This document shows, piece by piece, positions 33,654 through 43,082 of a DNA stretch of 64,000 nucleotides. The stretch is from assembly GCA_018780645.1 (NCBI GenBank), contig JADMJJ010000010.1, positions 1-64,000 on the forward strand, read 5' to 3'. A program made the translations under genes and the position numbers. The notes under the pieces are model-generated. The model saw only the letters and a list, made by a program, of their open reading frames with translations, had not been told where the DNA came from and ran no database searches. Source of the DNA: Burkholderiaceae bacterium (GTDB lineage: Bacteria; Pseudomonadota; Gammaproteobacteria; Burkholderiales; Burkholderiaceae_C). Numbering within the stretch: position 1 is the stretch's first letter; every line of letters starts with the position of its first letter.

Positions 33654-34362
33654 CGGCAAGCAGCCTGCCATCGCGCAGCTCGGCCGCCAGCCCGCCGCCG
33701 TCCTGGCGTCTGAATGCGGTGACATGATCGAGATTGACGATATGGGTGCGGTGTATGCGCACAAAGCGCTGCGGGTCCAGACGCGCCTCCAGACGGTTCA
33801 GCGACAGGCTCAGCAGGTGGGTGGCCGCGCCGACATGCAGGGCCAGATAGTCGCCGACCGCCTCGATCCAGGCAATGCCGTCCACCGGCACCGGCACGAT
33901 GGCGCGCCCACTGCGCACGAACAGCCGGCTGATCGGCCCCGGCCCCATCGCCTCGCCGAAACGCTCCAGCGCCGGCGCCAGCGGTTCGCCGACGACGGCG
34001 CGCACGCGATCCAGCGTTGCCGCCAGGCGCTCCGGGCCGAAGGGCTTGAGCAGATAGTCCAGCGCACCGATCTCGAATGCCGCCACCGCGTGCTCGGCAT
34101 AGGCGGTCGTGAACACGACCAGGGGACGGTGCTGCAGATGGGCCAGCAGCTCGGTGCCCAGCAGGCCGGGCATCTGGATGTCCAGGAACACCAGCTCCGG
34201 CCGCAGGCGGTTGATCATCTCGACGGCCGCCAGGCCATTGCCGGCCTCGCCGATGCAGGCAATCCATTCGACCTCGGCCAGCATATGGCGCAGGCCGGCG
34301 CGGGCGACCGGCTCGTCATCGACGACCAGGGCCGAGACGCGGGCGTCCTCACTCATCGTCAT
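33610..34362 (-). CDS. LytTR-family response regulator
   Basis: The 250-aa protein has a receiver domain (VVDDEP acid pocket, phospho-Asp in FLDIQMPG near 60, TTAYAEHA, LKPF) and a C-terminal LytTR domain (IAWIEAVGDYLALHVG, FVRIHRTHIVN). The start overlaps the 3' end of the kinase gene; ATG at 34356 is an alternative. Together with the upstream kinase it forms the second complete LytS/LytTR system in the window. The 3' end overlaps the convergent cupin gene by 44 bp. Confidence 0.9.
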   Translation of the reverse strand: MTMSEDARVSALVVDDEPVARAGLRHMLAEVEWIACIGEAGNGLAAVEMINRLRPELVFLDIQMPGLLGTELLAHLQHRPLVVFTTAYAEHAVAAFEIGALDYLLKPFGPERLAATLDRVRAVVGEPLAPALERFGEAMGPGPISRLFVRSGRAIVPVPVDGIAWIEAVGDYLALHVGAATHLLSLSLNRLEARLDPQRFVRIHRTHIVNLDHVTAFRRQDGGGLAAELRDGRLLAVSRSKAQELRSWAR

Positions 34363-35383
34363 CGGCAAGTTGAGGCAAGGTCAGCTCCACCATCAGGCCA
34401 TGGGGCGCGTTGTTCCGGAACTGCAGGCGGGCGCTGTCACCATACAGCCAGGCCAGGCGCTCGCGCAGGCGCCGCAGGCCGGTGCCGGCGCCGCGCTCGA
34501 GCTGTGCCGGGTCCGCGCCCGGGCCATCGTCGGCCACGGACAGGCACAGCTGCCCGCCATCAAGCCTTGCGGCGATCTGCAGGGTGGTCGGCTCTACCGA
34601 GGGCGCGGCGGCGTGGCGCACGGCGTTCTCGACCAGGGTCTGCAGCGCGAACGAAGGCAGCTTGCAGGCCAGGGCGGCGGCATCGATATCGCTGCGCAGC
34701 ACCAGCCGCTCGCCAAAGCGTATGCCCTCGATCGCCAGATAGCGCTGCACAAAGGCCCACTCGGCCTGCAGCGGCACGAGGTCGCGCTGCTCCTCTATGG
34801 TCGTGCGCAGCAGGCCGGCCAGTTGCTCGGTGGCGCGCACGGCGCCGCGCGGGTCGATGGGGATCAGCTGCACCACGGTGTGCAGCGCATTGAACAGGAA
34901 GTGCGGCTGCAGCTGCATGCGCAGCGCGGCGAGCTGGCTGCGTGCCTCCAGCATGGCGATCTGCGCGGCGCGCTCTGCCGTGCGGTTGGCATAGCCGACG
35001 CCGGCAATCATCACGTAGAACCAGACGCCGGTGATCAGGTAGGGCACGGCGCCCGGCCCCAGATTGAGCACCGGCCGCCCATGCCTGATGCTGTCGATCA
35101 GGCCGTTGAACAGCAGCCAGGCGACCGCGTAGCCCGCTGCGCACAGCGCATGGATGGCAACAAAGCGCAGCCGGAACGGATACGGCCAGGGCAGGCGCGC
35201 GGTCAGCCGGTGCACGACCAGGCCCAGCAGCGCCGCCGTGAGCATCTGCCGCAGGGCCAGCGGCGCCGCGCGCTGCCAGGGCTCCTGGTGCACCGACATG
35301 AACAGCACGGTGAACAGCACCCACACCGGCAACCAGCCGATCAGCAGCGGAACCCAGACCCAGGCGCGTGGCACGTCGTTCAA
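34349..35383 (-). CDS. LytS-type sensor histidine kinase
   Basis: The 344-aa protein has four hydrophobic segments in the first ~140 residues (e.g. VPLLIGWLPVWVLFTVLF), a His_kinase box with QLQPHFLFNALHTVVQL, and a HATPase_c domain (ENAVRHAAAPS; DDGPGADP; GTGLRRLRERL). It is translationally coupled to the LytTR regulator. Sequence similarity to the left-edge kinase and to that at 3300 is in the catalytic boxes only; the membrane parts differ, implying different signals. Confidence 0.9.
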   Translation of the reverse strand: MNDVPRAWVWVPLLIGWLPVWVLFTVLFMSVHQEPWQRAAPLALRQMLTAALLGLVVHRLTARLPWPYPFRLRFVAIHALCAAGYAVAWLLFNGLIDSIRHGRPVLNLGPGAVPYLITGVWFYVMIAGVGYANRTAERAAQIAMLEARSQLAALRMQLQPHFLFNALHTVVQLIPIDPRGAVRATEQLAGLLRTTIEEQRDLVPLQAEWAFVQRYLAIEGIRFGERLVLRSDIDAAALACKLPSFALQTLVENAVRHAAAPSVEPTTLQIAARLDGGQLCLSVADDGPGADPAQLERGAGTGLRRLRERLAWLYGDSARLQFRNNAPHGLMVELTLPQLADDDE

Positions 35384-35424
35384 TCCCGGTGCGTTGATGA
35401 TGATGCGCCGATTGTGCCCCCCAC

Positions 35425-36012
35425 TCAGCGGGGCGCCTTGGCAGCGATGCGCTTGGCGGTGATCGTCAGCACCGCCTCGTCCCAGCTGGCGCCGTTGTCC
35501 AGCGAGCGGTCCTGCTGCATGCGAAATCGCTCCGGCGTGATGTCGAAAAAGCGACTGCGCGTCAGCAGCGGCTTGCCTTCATTGGTGCTGCCGGTGCCGT
35601 TGAGGCGCATCTCGCCGTTCTGCCACTGGGCGCTGGCGGTGCTGAAGCGGGCGCGATAGACGTCCAGGCTGCTGATCAGCCAGCGCTGGGTCTTGCCGTC
35701 ATAGATGCGCTGCGCATGATTCAGGGTGACCGGGTTGCCCGAGCCATCGAACACGCGCAACTCGTCATCGATGCCATAGCCGTCGAAAGCCCGCCAGGCC
35801 TTCCAGCTGCCCTGCAAACGGGGCCGGCCATGGATCATCGCCGCCAGGCCATTGACCTTGGGGCTCAGCTCGACCTCCCACTGGCCGATCAGGAAGTCGA
35901 ACTGGGCGGCCTCCTTCGGCGCCGCGGTGGCGGGCAGGCCCTGCTGGGCCTGTGTGATAGGTGGGACCGCCAGCAGCAGAACCAGGACCCACGAATTCAT
36001 GGCGCGTTTCAT
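35425..36012 (-). CDS. Exported DUF1579/lipocalin-like protein
   Basis: The 195-aa protein has a signal peptide (NSWVLVLLLAVPPITQA) followed by a beta-barrel-type sequence beginning QFDFLIGQWEVELSP. This F-x-F-L-x-G-x-W motif is typical of DUF1579 and nitrobindin-like barrels. Function is unknown. GGAG precedes the ATG at 36012; upstream in-frame codons lie in the divergent promoter. It is transcribed away from the ABC-exporter genes across 165 bp. Confidence 0.75.
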   Translation of the reverse strand: MKRAMNSWVLVLLLAVPPITQAQQGLPATAAPKEAAQFDFLIGQWEVELSPKVNGLAAMIHGRPRLQGSWKAWRAFDGYGIDDELRVFDGSGNPVTLNHAQRIYDGKTQRWLISSLDVYRARFSTASAQWQNGEMRLNGTGSTNEGKPLLTRSRFFDITPERFRMQQDRSLDNGASWDEAVLTITAKRIAAKAPR

Positions 36013-36177
36013 GATGACTCCAACCTGAACGGATGCGACAAGCCCCAGCATGCCGCCGCCAGCGCGGCCCGTGGCCCGGCTTTCGCCGAACTGCCGATTG
36101 AGGCCGGTGAACGGTCGCCCGCACTGTGGCCTTGCGCCCTAAAGTTCCAACCATCGAACCACCGCAGGAACACTCCC

Positions 36178-36885
36178 GTGACAAACCCCGCCATCCGATT
36201 GCATAGCGTCAGCAAGTCCTACCCTGGCGCAGGTGGCATGTTCACGGCGCTCAGCGAGGTCAGCTTCGAGATCGCGCGCGGTGAGTTCGTCGCCATCGTC
36301 GGCCAATCGGGCAGCGGCAAGTCGACACTGCTGAATCTGCTGGCCGGCATCGACCGGCCCGCCAGCGGCGAGGTCATCGTTGCCGGCCAGGCGCTGCACA
36401 GCCTGTCGGAGCGCGCGCTGTCGGCCTGGCGCGGGCGGGGCATAGGCATCGTGTTTCAGTTCTTCCAGCTGCTGCCGACCCTGACCGCCGCCGAGAACGT
36501 GATGCTGCCGATGGACCTGTGCAAACATGGCCCCGCAGCCGAGCGCCGTGGCCGCGCGCTGCGCCTGCTTGAACGTTTGGGCGTGGCCGACCAGGCCGAC
36601 AAGTTCCCGGCCGCGCTGTCCGGGGGCCAGCAGCAGCGCGTGGCCGTGGCCCGCGCGCTGGCCAACGACCCTCCCATCCTGCTTGCCGACGAGCCGACCG
36701 GCAATCTCGACTCGCGCAATGCCGAGGCCCTGCTGCAGGTGCTGGCCGAGCTGGTGCGCGACGAAGGGCTGACCGTGGTCATGGTCACGCACGAGCGCCA
36801 TGCGATGCAGCGCGCGATGCGCAGCATCCAGCTGGTCGATGGCCGTGTGGTCAGGGCCTCCGCCGAGGCCCTGCTCCATGCTTGA
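36178..36885 (+). CDS. ABC transporter ATP-binding protein (LolD/MacB type)
   Basis: The 235-aa protein is a compact ATPase with Walker A GQSGSGKST (~43), Q-loop VFQFFQLLP, signature LSGGQQQRVAVARAL, Walker B ILLADEPTGNLD and H-loop VMVTHE. The FQ...LLPTLTA pattern belongs to the LolD/MacB/FtsE group that powers FtsX-like permeases. The start is GTG after CAGGAA. Its stop overlaps the permease start by 8 bp, so the two form one exporter. Confidence 0.92.
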   Translation: MTNPAIRLHSVSKSYPGAGGMFTALSEVSFEIARGEFVAIVGQSGSGKSTLLNLLAGIDRPASGEVIVAGQALHSLSERALSAWRGRGIGIVFQFFQLLPTLTAAENVMLPMDLCKHGPAAERRGRALRLLERLGVADQADKFPAALSGGQQQRVAVARALANDPPILLADEPTGNLDSRNAEALLQVLAELVRDEGLTVVMVTHERHAMQRAMRSIQLVDGRVVRASAEALLHA

Positions 36886-39235
36886 TACACGCGGCTTGAA
36901 GCTGCTGCGCGATCTCGGCCAGCATCGCGCCCGCAGCCTGCTGGTCGTCGCGGCGGTGGCCATAGGCCTGATCGGCGCCGGGGCGGTTCTCAACACCTGG
37001 GCTCTGGTGCAACGCGCCACCGAGCTGGGCTACCGCAGCAGCCTGCCGGCCTCGGCCACGCTGAGCGTGGACCGGATCGATGCGGCCCTGCTGCAGCAGC
37101 TGCGGTCCATGCCCGAGCTGGCCGCCGTGCGCGCCCGGCTGGCCGTGCGCGCCGCGGTGCAGAGCAGCGGCGGCTGGCGCAATGCGATGCTGTATGCCGT
37201 CGATGATTTCGACGACCCCGGACTGGGCCGCCTGCAGCCGGACAGCGGCAACTGGCCGCCGCGTGACGGCGAGTGGCTGATCGAGCGCTCGTCGCTGGAG
37301 TTCTCCGGCGCCAGCGTCGGCGAACCGGCGCTGCTGAAGCTGGGCCAGGGCGAGGCCCAGCCGCTGGCGCTGGCCGGCGTGGTGCGCGACGTCAGCCTGG
37401 CGCCGGGCTGGATGGAGCATCTGGTCTATGGCTATGCGACACCGGCAACGCTGGCCCGCCTGGGCGCAACGGCGGGCTTCAACGAGCTGCAGTTCCGCGT
37501 CCGTGATGCGGCACTGGACCGGGCCGCCGTGCGCCGCATCGCCGCTGCAGTCAAGACGCAGATCGAACGCAGCGGCGCGCGTGTGTCGGCCGTTGACGTG
37601 CCCGAGCCCGGTCAGCACATCCACGCCGCACAAATGGACTCGCTGCTGATGACCCAGGGCGCCTTCGGCCTGCTGGCCCTGGGGGTCTGCGCCTTTCTGG
37701 TCGTCAACCTGATCACCGCGATGCTGGCCGGCCAGTCGCGCGAGATCGGCATCCTCAAGGTGCTCGGCGCCGGGCCGCGGCAGATCATGGCGCTGTACCT
37801 GAGCCAGGCGCTGCTGCTCGGTGTGGCGGCCTCGCTGACCGCCCTGCCGGCGGCCATCGCCATCGGCCGCCAGTACGCCGGCTTCAAGGCCGATCTGCTG
37901 AACTTCCCCATCGCCGGCCATGCCATTCCCTGGTGGGCGATCGCCCTGCAACTGCTGGTGGGATGCCTGCTGCCGGTGGCGGCCGCGGCGCTGCCGGTGC
38001 GGCGGGCCTGCCGCGTCTCGGTCGGCGCGGCGCTGCGCGACATCGGCATCGTCGCCAGCGGCCAGGCACTGGCCACGACCCGGCGCTGGCCGTTCGGCAG
38101 CCTGAGCCGGCCGCTGCTGCTGGCCATAGGCAACGCCTTCCGGCGCCGTCAGCGCATGGCCCTGACCTTGCTGGCCCTGGCGGCCGGCGGGGCGGTCTAT
38201 CTGGGGGCGGCCAATCTGCGTGGCGCGGTCGGCGCCTCGGTCGACCTGCTCTATGCCGACCAGCGCCACGACGTCTCGCTGCGTCTGGTCGAGCCGCAGC
38301 CGGCCGCGGAGCTTGAGGCCGCGGCCCTGGCCGTCGATGGCATTGCCGCCGCCGAGGCCTGGCGCGGCCAGCGGGCAACGCGGGTGCAGGCCGATGGCCT
38401 GGATGACGGCTTCCCCGTGCTGGGCCTGCCGCCCGCCTCGGCGATGCTGCGGCCCCGCCTGCTGGCCGGTCGCTGGCTGAGTGACGCTGACCGCAAGGGC
38501 CTGGTCGTCAACCGCGCCTGGCTCAGACAACATCCCGAACTGGCGGTAGGCAGCGAGCTGGCCCTGACCATGGACGGGCGCGCGCAGAGCTGGCGCATCG
38601 TCGGCAGCGTGGAGGGCGGCCTGCAGCCGCTGGCCTATGCCGCGCAGGCCGCTATCGGCGGCGAGGCCCTCGCCACCAGCCTGGTGGTGCGCACAAGCTT
38701 GCGCGGCGCCGCCGCGCAGCTCGACGCGATCCAGCGCCTGCGCGCCGCGCTGACCGAGGCAGGCATGCCGATGTCGAGCAGCCAGTTGCAAAGCGAGGGC
38801 CGGCGCATCGTCGAGGACCATTTGCTGATGGTCGTCGATTTTCTGGGCGCCATGGCCTGGGTGATGATTGTCGTCGGCGGCATGGGCCTGGCCTCGACGA
38901 TGGGCATGGGCGTGCTGGAGCGCACCCGAGAGATCGGCGTGCTGCGCGCGATCGGCGCCCCCGGCCGCACGATACAGCTGCTGGTGCAGGCCGAGGGCCT
39001 GGTCATCGTGGTGCTGGCCTGGGGGCTGTCACTGCCGCTGTCGGCACCGATGAGCCTGCTGCTGGCCGAGGCCTTCGGCCGCATCATGTTCCCGGTGCCG
39101 GTGCAGGCGATGCCGTCGGCCGCCACCGCGCTGGTCTGGCTGGCCATCATGCTGGGGGTTTCGCTGCTGGCCTGCGCCTGGCCGGCCCACAGGGCCTCGC
39201 GGATTTCGGCGGCGCGGGCGCTGAGCTACGAGTGA
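36878..39235 (+). CDS. FtsX-like (ABC3) permease
   Basis: The 785-aa protein contains two FtsX cores. There is an N-terminal helix (SLLVVAAVAIGLIGAGAVL), a ~220-residue periplasmic domain, three helices (~260-385), a second half with another leading helix (~425-445), a periplasmic domain and three final helices (VMIVVGGMGLASTMGMGVL near 680; WLAIMLGVSLLACAWPAH near the end). Such duplicated permeases move lipoproteins, lipids or peptides from the outer leaflet of the inner membrane rather than importing solutes. The cargo is unknown; no membrane-fusion protein is encoded beside it. Confidence 0.88.
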   Translation: MLDTRGLKLLRDLGQHRARSLLVVAAVAIGLIGAGAVLNTWALVQRATELGYRSSLPASATLSVDRIDAALLQQLRSMPELAAVRARLAVRAAVQSSGGWRNAMLYAVDDFDDPGLGRLQPDSGNWPPRDGEWLIERSSLEFSGASVGEPALLKLGQGEAQPLALAGVVRDVSLAPGWMEHLVYGYATPATLARLGATAGFNELQFRVRDAALDRAAVRRIAAAVKTQIERSGARVSAVDVPEPGQHIHAAQMDSLLMTQGAFGLLALGVCAFLVVNLITAMLAGQSREIGILKVLGAGPRQIMALYLSQALLLGVAASLTALPAAIAIGRQYAGFKADLLNFPIAGHAIPWWAIALQLLVGCLLPVAAAALPVRRACRVSVGAALRDIGIVASGQALATTRRWPFGSLSRPLLLAIGNAFRRRQRMALTLLALAAGGAVYLGAANLRGAVGASVDLLYADQRHDVSLRLVEPQPAAELEAAALAVDGIAAAEAWRGQRATRVQADGLDDGFPVLGLPPASAMLRPRLLAGRWLSDADRKGLVVNRAWLRQHPELAVGSELALTMDGRAQSWRIVGSVEGGLQPLAYAAQAAIGGEALATSLVVRTSLRGAAAQLDAIQRLRAALTEAGMPMSSSQLQSEGRRIVEDHLLMVVDFLGAMAWVMIVVGGMGLASTMGMGVLERTREIGVLRAIGAPGRTIQLLVQAEGLVIVVLAWGLSLPLSAPMSLLLAEAFGRIMFPVPVQAMPSAATALVWLAIMLGVSLLACAWPAHRASRISAARALSYE

Positions 39236-39239
39236 CGCG

Positions 39240-39719
39240 TCAAGCGCCCTCGTAAGCCGCCTGCAAGGTCGCGATGTCGATCTTGATCATCTGCAGCATC
39301 GCATCGGCCGCGCGCTTGGCCTTGGCGCGGTCGGGCTCGGCCATCATCTCGGCCAGCACCGCCGGCACGATCTGCCAGCTCAGGCCGTAGCGGTCCTTCA
39401 GCCAGCCGCAGGCCTCGGTGCTGCCGCCAACCAGCAGCGCATTCCAGTAGCGGTCAAGCTCGGCCTGGTCGGCGCAGCTGACCGAGAACGAGATCGCGTG
39501 GTTGAACGGATCCAGCGGGCCAGCCGTCATCGCCGTGAAGGGCTGGCCGAACAGCTCGAAATCCACCAGCTTGACCGAGCCCGGCGGGCCGCTGGGCGAC
39601 TCGCTGGGCAGGGTGGTGACGCGGACGATGCGCGAGTTCGGGAAGATGGAGGCGTAGAACGCGGCGGCCTCCTCGGCCTCGGTGGCGTACCACAGAAAGG
39701 GGGTGATCTTGAGTTGCAT
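39240..39719 (-). CDS. PhnB-like VOC protein
   Basis: The 159-aa protein opens KITPFLWYATEAEEAAAFYA and shows FPNSRIVRVTTL, NHAISFSVSCADQAELDRYW and the C-terminal DRYGLSWQIVP motif. This matches the PhnB/3-demethylubiquinone-methyltransferase-like VOC group, which has no proven methyltransferase activity. Its stop is 4 bp from the convergent permease stop. A DUF1428 gene lies 22 bp upstream, and the two are probably one operon. Confidence 0.88.
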   Translation of the reverse strand: MQLKITPFLWYATEAEEAAAFYASIFPNSRIVRVTTLPSESPSGPPGSVKLVDFELFGQPFTAMTAGPLDPFNHAISFSVSCADQAELDRYWNALLVGGSTEACGWLKDRYGLSWQIVPAVLAEMMAEPDRAKAKRAADAMLQMIKIDIATLQAAYEGA

Positions 39720-39741
39720 GTTCGTCTCCTGCCGGTCGAGG

Positions 39742-40095
39742 TCAGACGCTCATCATCATCTCGAAGCCGCCGTAGATCAGGCGCTTGCCGTCGAAAGGCA
39801 AGGGGTTCTCCCCCGACTGCATGCGCGGGTCGGCCATGACCTCTTCCCAGCCCGCGTCACGCACCTGGCGCGAGGGCCAGGTGATCCATGAGAACACCAC
39901 CGCCTCGTTGTCCTCGCGCTTGACGGCCATCGTGAACGAGGTCAGCTTGCCCTCGGGCACATCGTCGCCCCAGCATTCGACCACCGTCAGGGCGCCATGC
40001 TCCTTGAACAGCGGCGCCATCAGCGCGGCATGCGCGCGGTAGGCCTCCTTGTTGGCGGTGGGCACGGCGGCCACGAATCCATCGACATAGCTCAT
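39742..40095 (-). CDS. DUF1428 family protein
   Basis: The 117-aa protein matches DUF1428 from end to end: YVDGFVAAVPTANKEAYRAH, VVECWGDDVPEGKLTSF, VVFSWITWPS and the C-terminal PFDGKRLIYGGFE. The fold is a small ferredoxin-like dimer (ABM superfamily) of unknown role. It is often found, as here, next to PhnB-like VOC genes. GGAG precedes the ATG. Confidence 0.9.
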   Translation of the reverse strand: MSYVDGFVAAVPTANKEAYRAHAALMAPLFKEHGALTVVECWGDDVPEGKLTSFTMAVKREDNEAVVFSWITWPSRQVRDAGWEEVMADPRMQSGENPLPFDGKRLIYGGFEMMMSV

Positions 40096-40195
40096 TGCGG
40101 TCTCCTTTGAACGGGTTGCACAGAGCGGGCAAACAGCATGCCTGCGGACAGACGACGAACGAGGCTGGACGAAATCGACAGCCCGACGGAAAAGA

Positions 40196-41185
40196 TCAAT
40201 CCGGCTTGATCTTGGCCCGCGCGATCACCGGCTTCCAGCGTTGCTGCTCCTGCTCGATGAAGCGGGCGAACTCGGGCGCGGTGCTGCCGACGACGATGGC
40301 GGCCTCGCTCTCCAGCAGCTTCACCGCCGAGGGCTCCTTGATCGCACGGGCAGTGGCCAGGGCCAGCTTGTCGGCATGGGCCTGCGGCAGCGAGGCCGGC
40401 GCGAGCAGGCCGTACCACTGGGTCATCTCGAAGCCCGGGAAACCCTGCTCGGCCACGGTGGGCACATCGGGCAGCTGGGCCAGGCGCTGCGTGGTGCCGG
40501 TGGCGATGCAGCGCAGCTTGCCGGTCTTGATGAACTGCATCACCGCCGGGGCGCCGACGGCGGCGGCGTCGAGACGCCCGCCCATCAGATCGGTCAGCTG
40601 CGGGCCGGTGCCGCGGTAGGGCACGTGCAGCACGAAGATGCCGCTTTCCATCTTCAGGTACTCGAAGGCCAGATGACCGGCGCTGCCATTGCCGGCCGAT
40701 CCGTAGTTCAGCTGGCCGGGCTTGGACTTGGCCAGCGCGATGAACTCCTTCAGGTTCTTCACCGGCAGGTCGGGGCGCACGACATAGAGGCTTGGCACCT
40801 TGGACAGCAGCGAGATCGGCCGGAAGGCCTTGGCGTCATAGGGCAGCTTGTCGAAGATGAAGGGGTTGACGGCCAGTGTGCCGATATGGCCCAGGATCAC
40901 GGTGTGCTGATCCTCCGCGCGGGCCACCTCGCCCATGGCCACATTGCCGGCCGCGCCGGGCTTATTGTCCACGAACACGCTCTGGCCCAGCAGCTTGCCC
41001 AGCTCGGCGGCGGTGGCGCGGGCCACGATCTCGGAGCTGCCGCCCGGCGCGAAAGGCACGACGAAGCGCACCGACTTGCTGGGCCAGGCGGCCTGGGCAC
41101 GGGCCGCGGCAGGGAGCAGGGCGGCGGCCGAGGCAGCGCCGACCATTTGCATGGCGCCGCGGCGGGTCAGGGGAAGGTGGTTCAT
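40196..41185 (-). CDS. Bug/TctC-family periplasmic solute receptor
   Basis: The 329-aa protein has an N-terminal RR-containing signal (PLTRRGAMQMVGAASAAALL) and the Bug fold: VRFVVPFAPGGSSEIVARA, VDNKPGAAGNVAMGEVA, NPFIFDKLPYDA, YGSAGNGSAGHLAFEYL and HVPYRGTGPQLTDLMGG. Bug proteins bind carboxylates; most are orphans without their own TctAB permease, and none is encoded here. The ATG at 41185 was chosen because it starts the signal peptide. It ends a minus-strand cluster begun by the GntR gene. Confidence 0.92.
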   Translation of the reverse strand: MNHLPLTRRGAMQMVGAASAAALLPAAARAQAAWPSKSVRFVVPFAPGGSSEIVARATAAELGKLLGQSVFVDNKPGAAGNVAMGEVARAEDQHTVILGHIGTLAVNPFIFDKLPYDAKAFRPISLLSKVPSLYVVRPDLPVKNLKEFIALAKSKPGQLNYGSAGNGSAGHLAFEYLKMESGIFVLHVPYRGTGPQLTDLMGGRLDAAAVGAPAVMQFIKTGKLRCIATGTTQRLAQLPDVPTVAEQGFPGFEMTQWYGLLAPASLPQAHADKLALATARAIKEPSAVKLLESEAAIVVGSTAPEFARFIEQEQQRWKPVIARAKIKPD

Positions 41186-41252
41186 GGTGAGGAAGTCCTG
41201 TGGAGGGGGTGATCGGGACCCGGCCAGTATGGCCGATGGGCTCTCGTGGGTG

Positions 41253-42068
41253 TCAGCCATACAGCTGCAGTGGATACTCGCGACGCACGGCGTCGGCCAG
41301 GGCCGCGGTCAGCACCGCGGGCACCGGCCGCCAGGTGGCGGCATAGGGCAGGTCGGCGGCCGGGTCCAGGCTGGTGTGCGGCCAGTCCGAGCCCCAGACC
41401 ATGCGACCGCCGAACAGGCCGGCAACGCGGGCCAGCGGAACATGCATCGCATCGAACAAGGGCGGGTTGGCGCCCAGCCTGTACCAGCCCGACAGCTTGA
41501 CCCAGGCGCCGCCGTCGGCCAGGGCAGCGAGCGAGTCCCAGGCCGGGTCGCCCGCAGCAGTGCCGGCCTCGATGCCGGCGAGATGGTCGAGTACAAAGAC
41601 CAGGCCGGTCTCGCGCTGCAGCGGCAGCAGCGCCGGCAGGTCGCCGCGGCGCACATACCACTGCACATGCCAGCCGCGCTCGAGCAGGCGCGGTGCCAGC
41701 CGCTGCAGCGCTTCGGCGGGAGACTGCGACGAGCCCACCGGCGACACCTGGTTGAAGCGGATACCGCGCACGCCGGCAGCATGCAGCGCGTCGAGCTGGG
41801 CCTCCGCCAGGTCGGCATCGACCACCGCCACGCCGCGATGGCGTCCGGCACCCGCTTGCAGCGCGCGAAGCAGCAGCGCGTTGTCGCAGCCATAGACGCT
41901 GGGCTGCACCAGCACCAGGCGGCTCACGCCCTCGGCGGCGGCGCGGACCTCGATCTCGGCCAGGGTCCGCGTTTGCGGCCGGTAGTGCCCGGCCAGCACC
42001 GGTGCCGCCGCATCGAAGACATGGACGTGACAGTCCCAGCCAGCCACACTTGGCGATGTGCTCATCAC
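41253..42068 (-). CDS. Amidohydrolase of the 2-pyrone-4,6-dicarboxylate lactonase-like group
   Basis: The 271-aa TIM-barrel protein carries the amidohydrolase_2 elements: metal motif WDCHVHVF near residue 11, RGIRFNQVSP, VLDHLAGIE (His on a later strand) and VWGSDWPHTS with the catalytic Asp. Relatives hydrolyse lactones such as 2-pyrone-4,6-dicarboxylate. Its position between two Bug receptors suggests the imported ligand is a carboxylated lactone or its precursor, which is inference. The stop of the Bug gene upstream is only 4 bp away. Confidence 0.85.
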   Translation of the reverse strand: MMSTSPSVAGWDCHVHVFDAAAPVLAGHYRPQTRTLAEIEVRAAAEGVSRLVLVQPSVYGCDNALLLRALQAGAGRHRGVAVVDADLAEAQLDALHAAGVRGIRFNQVSPVGSSQSPAEALQRLAPRLLERGWHVQWYVRRGDLPALLPLQRETGLVFVLDHLAGIEAGTAAGDPAWDSLAALADGGAWVKLSGWYRLGANPPLFDAMHVPLARVAGLFGGRMVWGSDWPHTSLDPAADLPYAATWRPVPAVLTAALADAVRREYPLQLYG

Positions 42069-42072
42069 GCGC

Positions 42073-43071
42073 TCAATCGCGGTTGATGCCCTGCTGCCGG
42101 ACCACCTTGGCCCACAGCGCCTGTTGCTGCTTCAGAAAGGCGGCGGCCTGGGTCTCGTCGCCGGCGAAGATGTCGCCGCCCAAAGTGCGCACGCGGCCGA
42201 CCACCTCGGCATCGTCCTTGACCTTGCGCAGGGCGGCCACCAGGCTGGCCTTGACCGCAGGGGCCAGGCCGGCCGGTGCCAGCACCGGGTTCCATTCAAG
42301 CACCTCATGGCCCTTGACGCCCATCTCGTCCATCGTCGGCACCTCGGGCAAGGCCCGCGTACGCAGCTTGGCCGTGACCGCCAAGGCCCGCAGCTTGCCG
42401 GCCTGGATATGGCCCATGGACGAGGCCACATTGGCAAAGAACAGGGGCACCTGGCCGCCCATCACGTCGGTCAGCGCCGGGCCGCCGCCGCGGTAGGGCA
42501 CATGGTTCAGCTGAACCTTGGCCAACTCCTCGAACAGCGCGCCGGCCAGGTGCTGGGCCGAGCCATTGCCCGATGAGGCATAGGCAATCTGGCGGGGCTT
42601 GGCGCGCGCCAGGCGTATCACATCGGCCACTGTCCTGGCCTCGAAGCTCGGCGTGCAGACCAGCACATTGGCAAACTGCGCGATCACCCCCAGCGGCTCG
42701 AAGGCGGCGGCGGTGTCGTAGGGCAGCTTGGCGAACAGCGCCGGATTGACGGCGAACGAGGAGGCATCGACGAGAAGCGTCGTGCCATCGGGCGCGGCGC
42801 GGGCCACCTGGCCGGCGGCAATCGTGCCGCTGGCGCCGGGCCTGTTCTCGACGATCACCGGCTGCCCCAGGGCCTCGGCCAGCTTCGGCGCAATCAACCG
42901 GGCGATCAGGTCGGCGCCGCCGCCGGGCGGATAGGAGACGACCAGCGTGATCGTCTTGCCGCCGGCAATGGCGGCCGCCGCATCGGTGGCATACCAGGGC
43001 AGCAACGCCGACCCCAGCGCCGCCCCCAGAACCTGTCGGCGGGTCGGCGAAGAACAAGGCTTTGAACTCAA
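42073..43071 (-). CDS. Bug/TctC-family periplasmic solute receptor
   Basis: The 332-aa protein has a Tat-like signal (PTRRQVLGAALGSALLP) and Bug signatures: ITLVVSYPPGGGADLIARL, VENRPGASGTIAAGQVA, NPALFAKLPYDT, ASSGNGSAQHLAGALFEEL and HVPYRGGGPALTDVMGG. I place the start at TTG 43071 because AAAGGGA stands five bases before it and it opens the signal peptide. A longer frame runs into the GntR stop. It is clearly a paralogue of the receptor at 40196 but only moderately similar, so the ligands may differ. Confidence 0.88.
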   Translation of the reverse strand: MSSKPCSSPTRRQVLGAALGSALLPWYATDAAAAIAGGKTITLVVSYPPGGGADLIARLIAPKLAEALGQPVIVENRPGASGTIAAGQVARAAPDGTTLLVDASSFAVNPALFAKLPYDTAAAFEPLGVIAQFANVLVCTPSFEARTVADVIRLARAKPRQIAYASSGNGSAQHLAGALFEELAKVQLNHVPYRGGGPALTDVMGGQVPLFFANVASSMGHIQAGKLRALAVTAKLRTRALPEVPTMDEMGVKGHEVLEWNPVLAPAGLAPAVKASLVAALRKVKDDAEVVGRVRTLGGDIFAGDETQAAAFLKQQQALWAKVVRQQGINRD

Positions 43072-43082
43072 GATCGTCCCTT

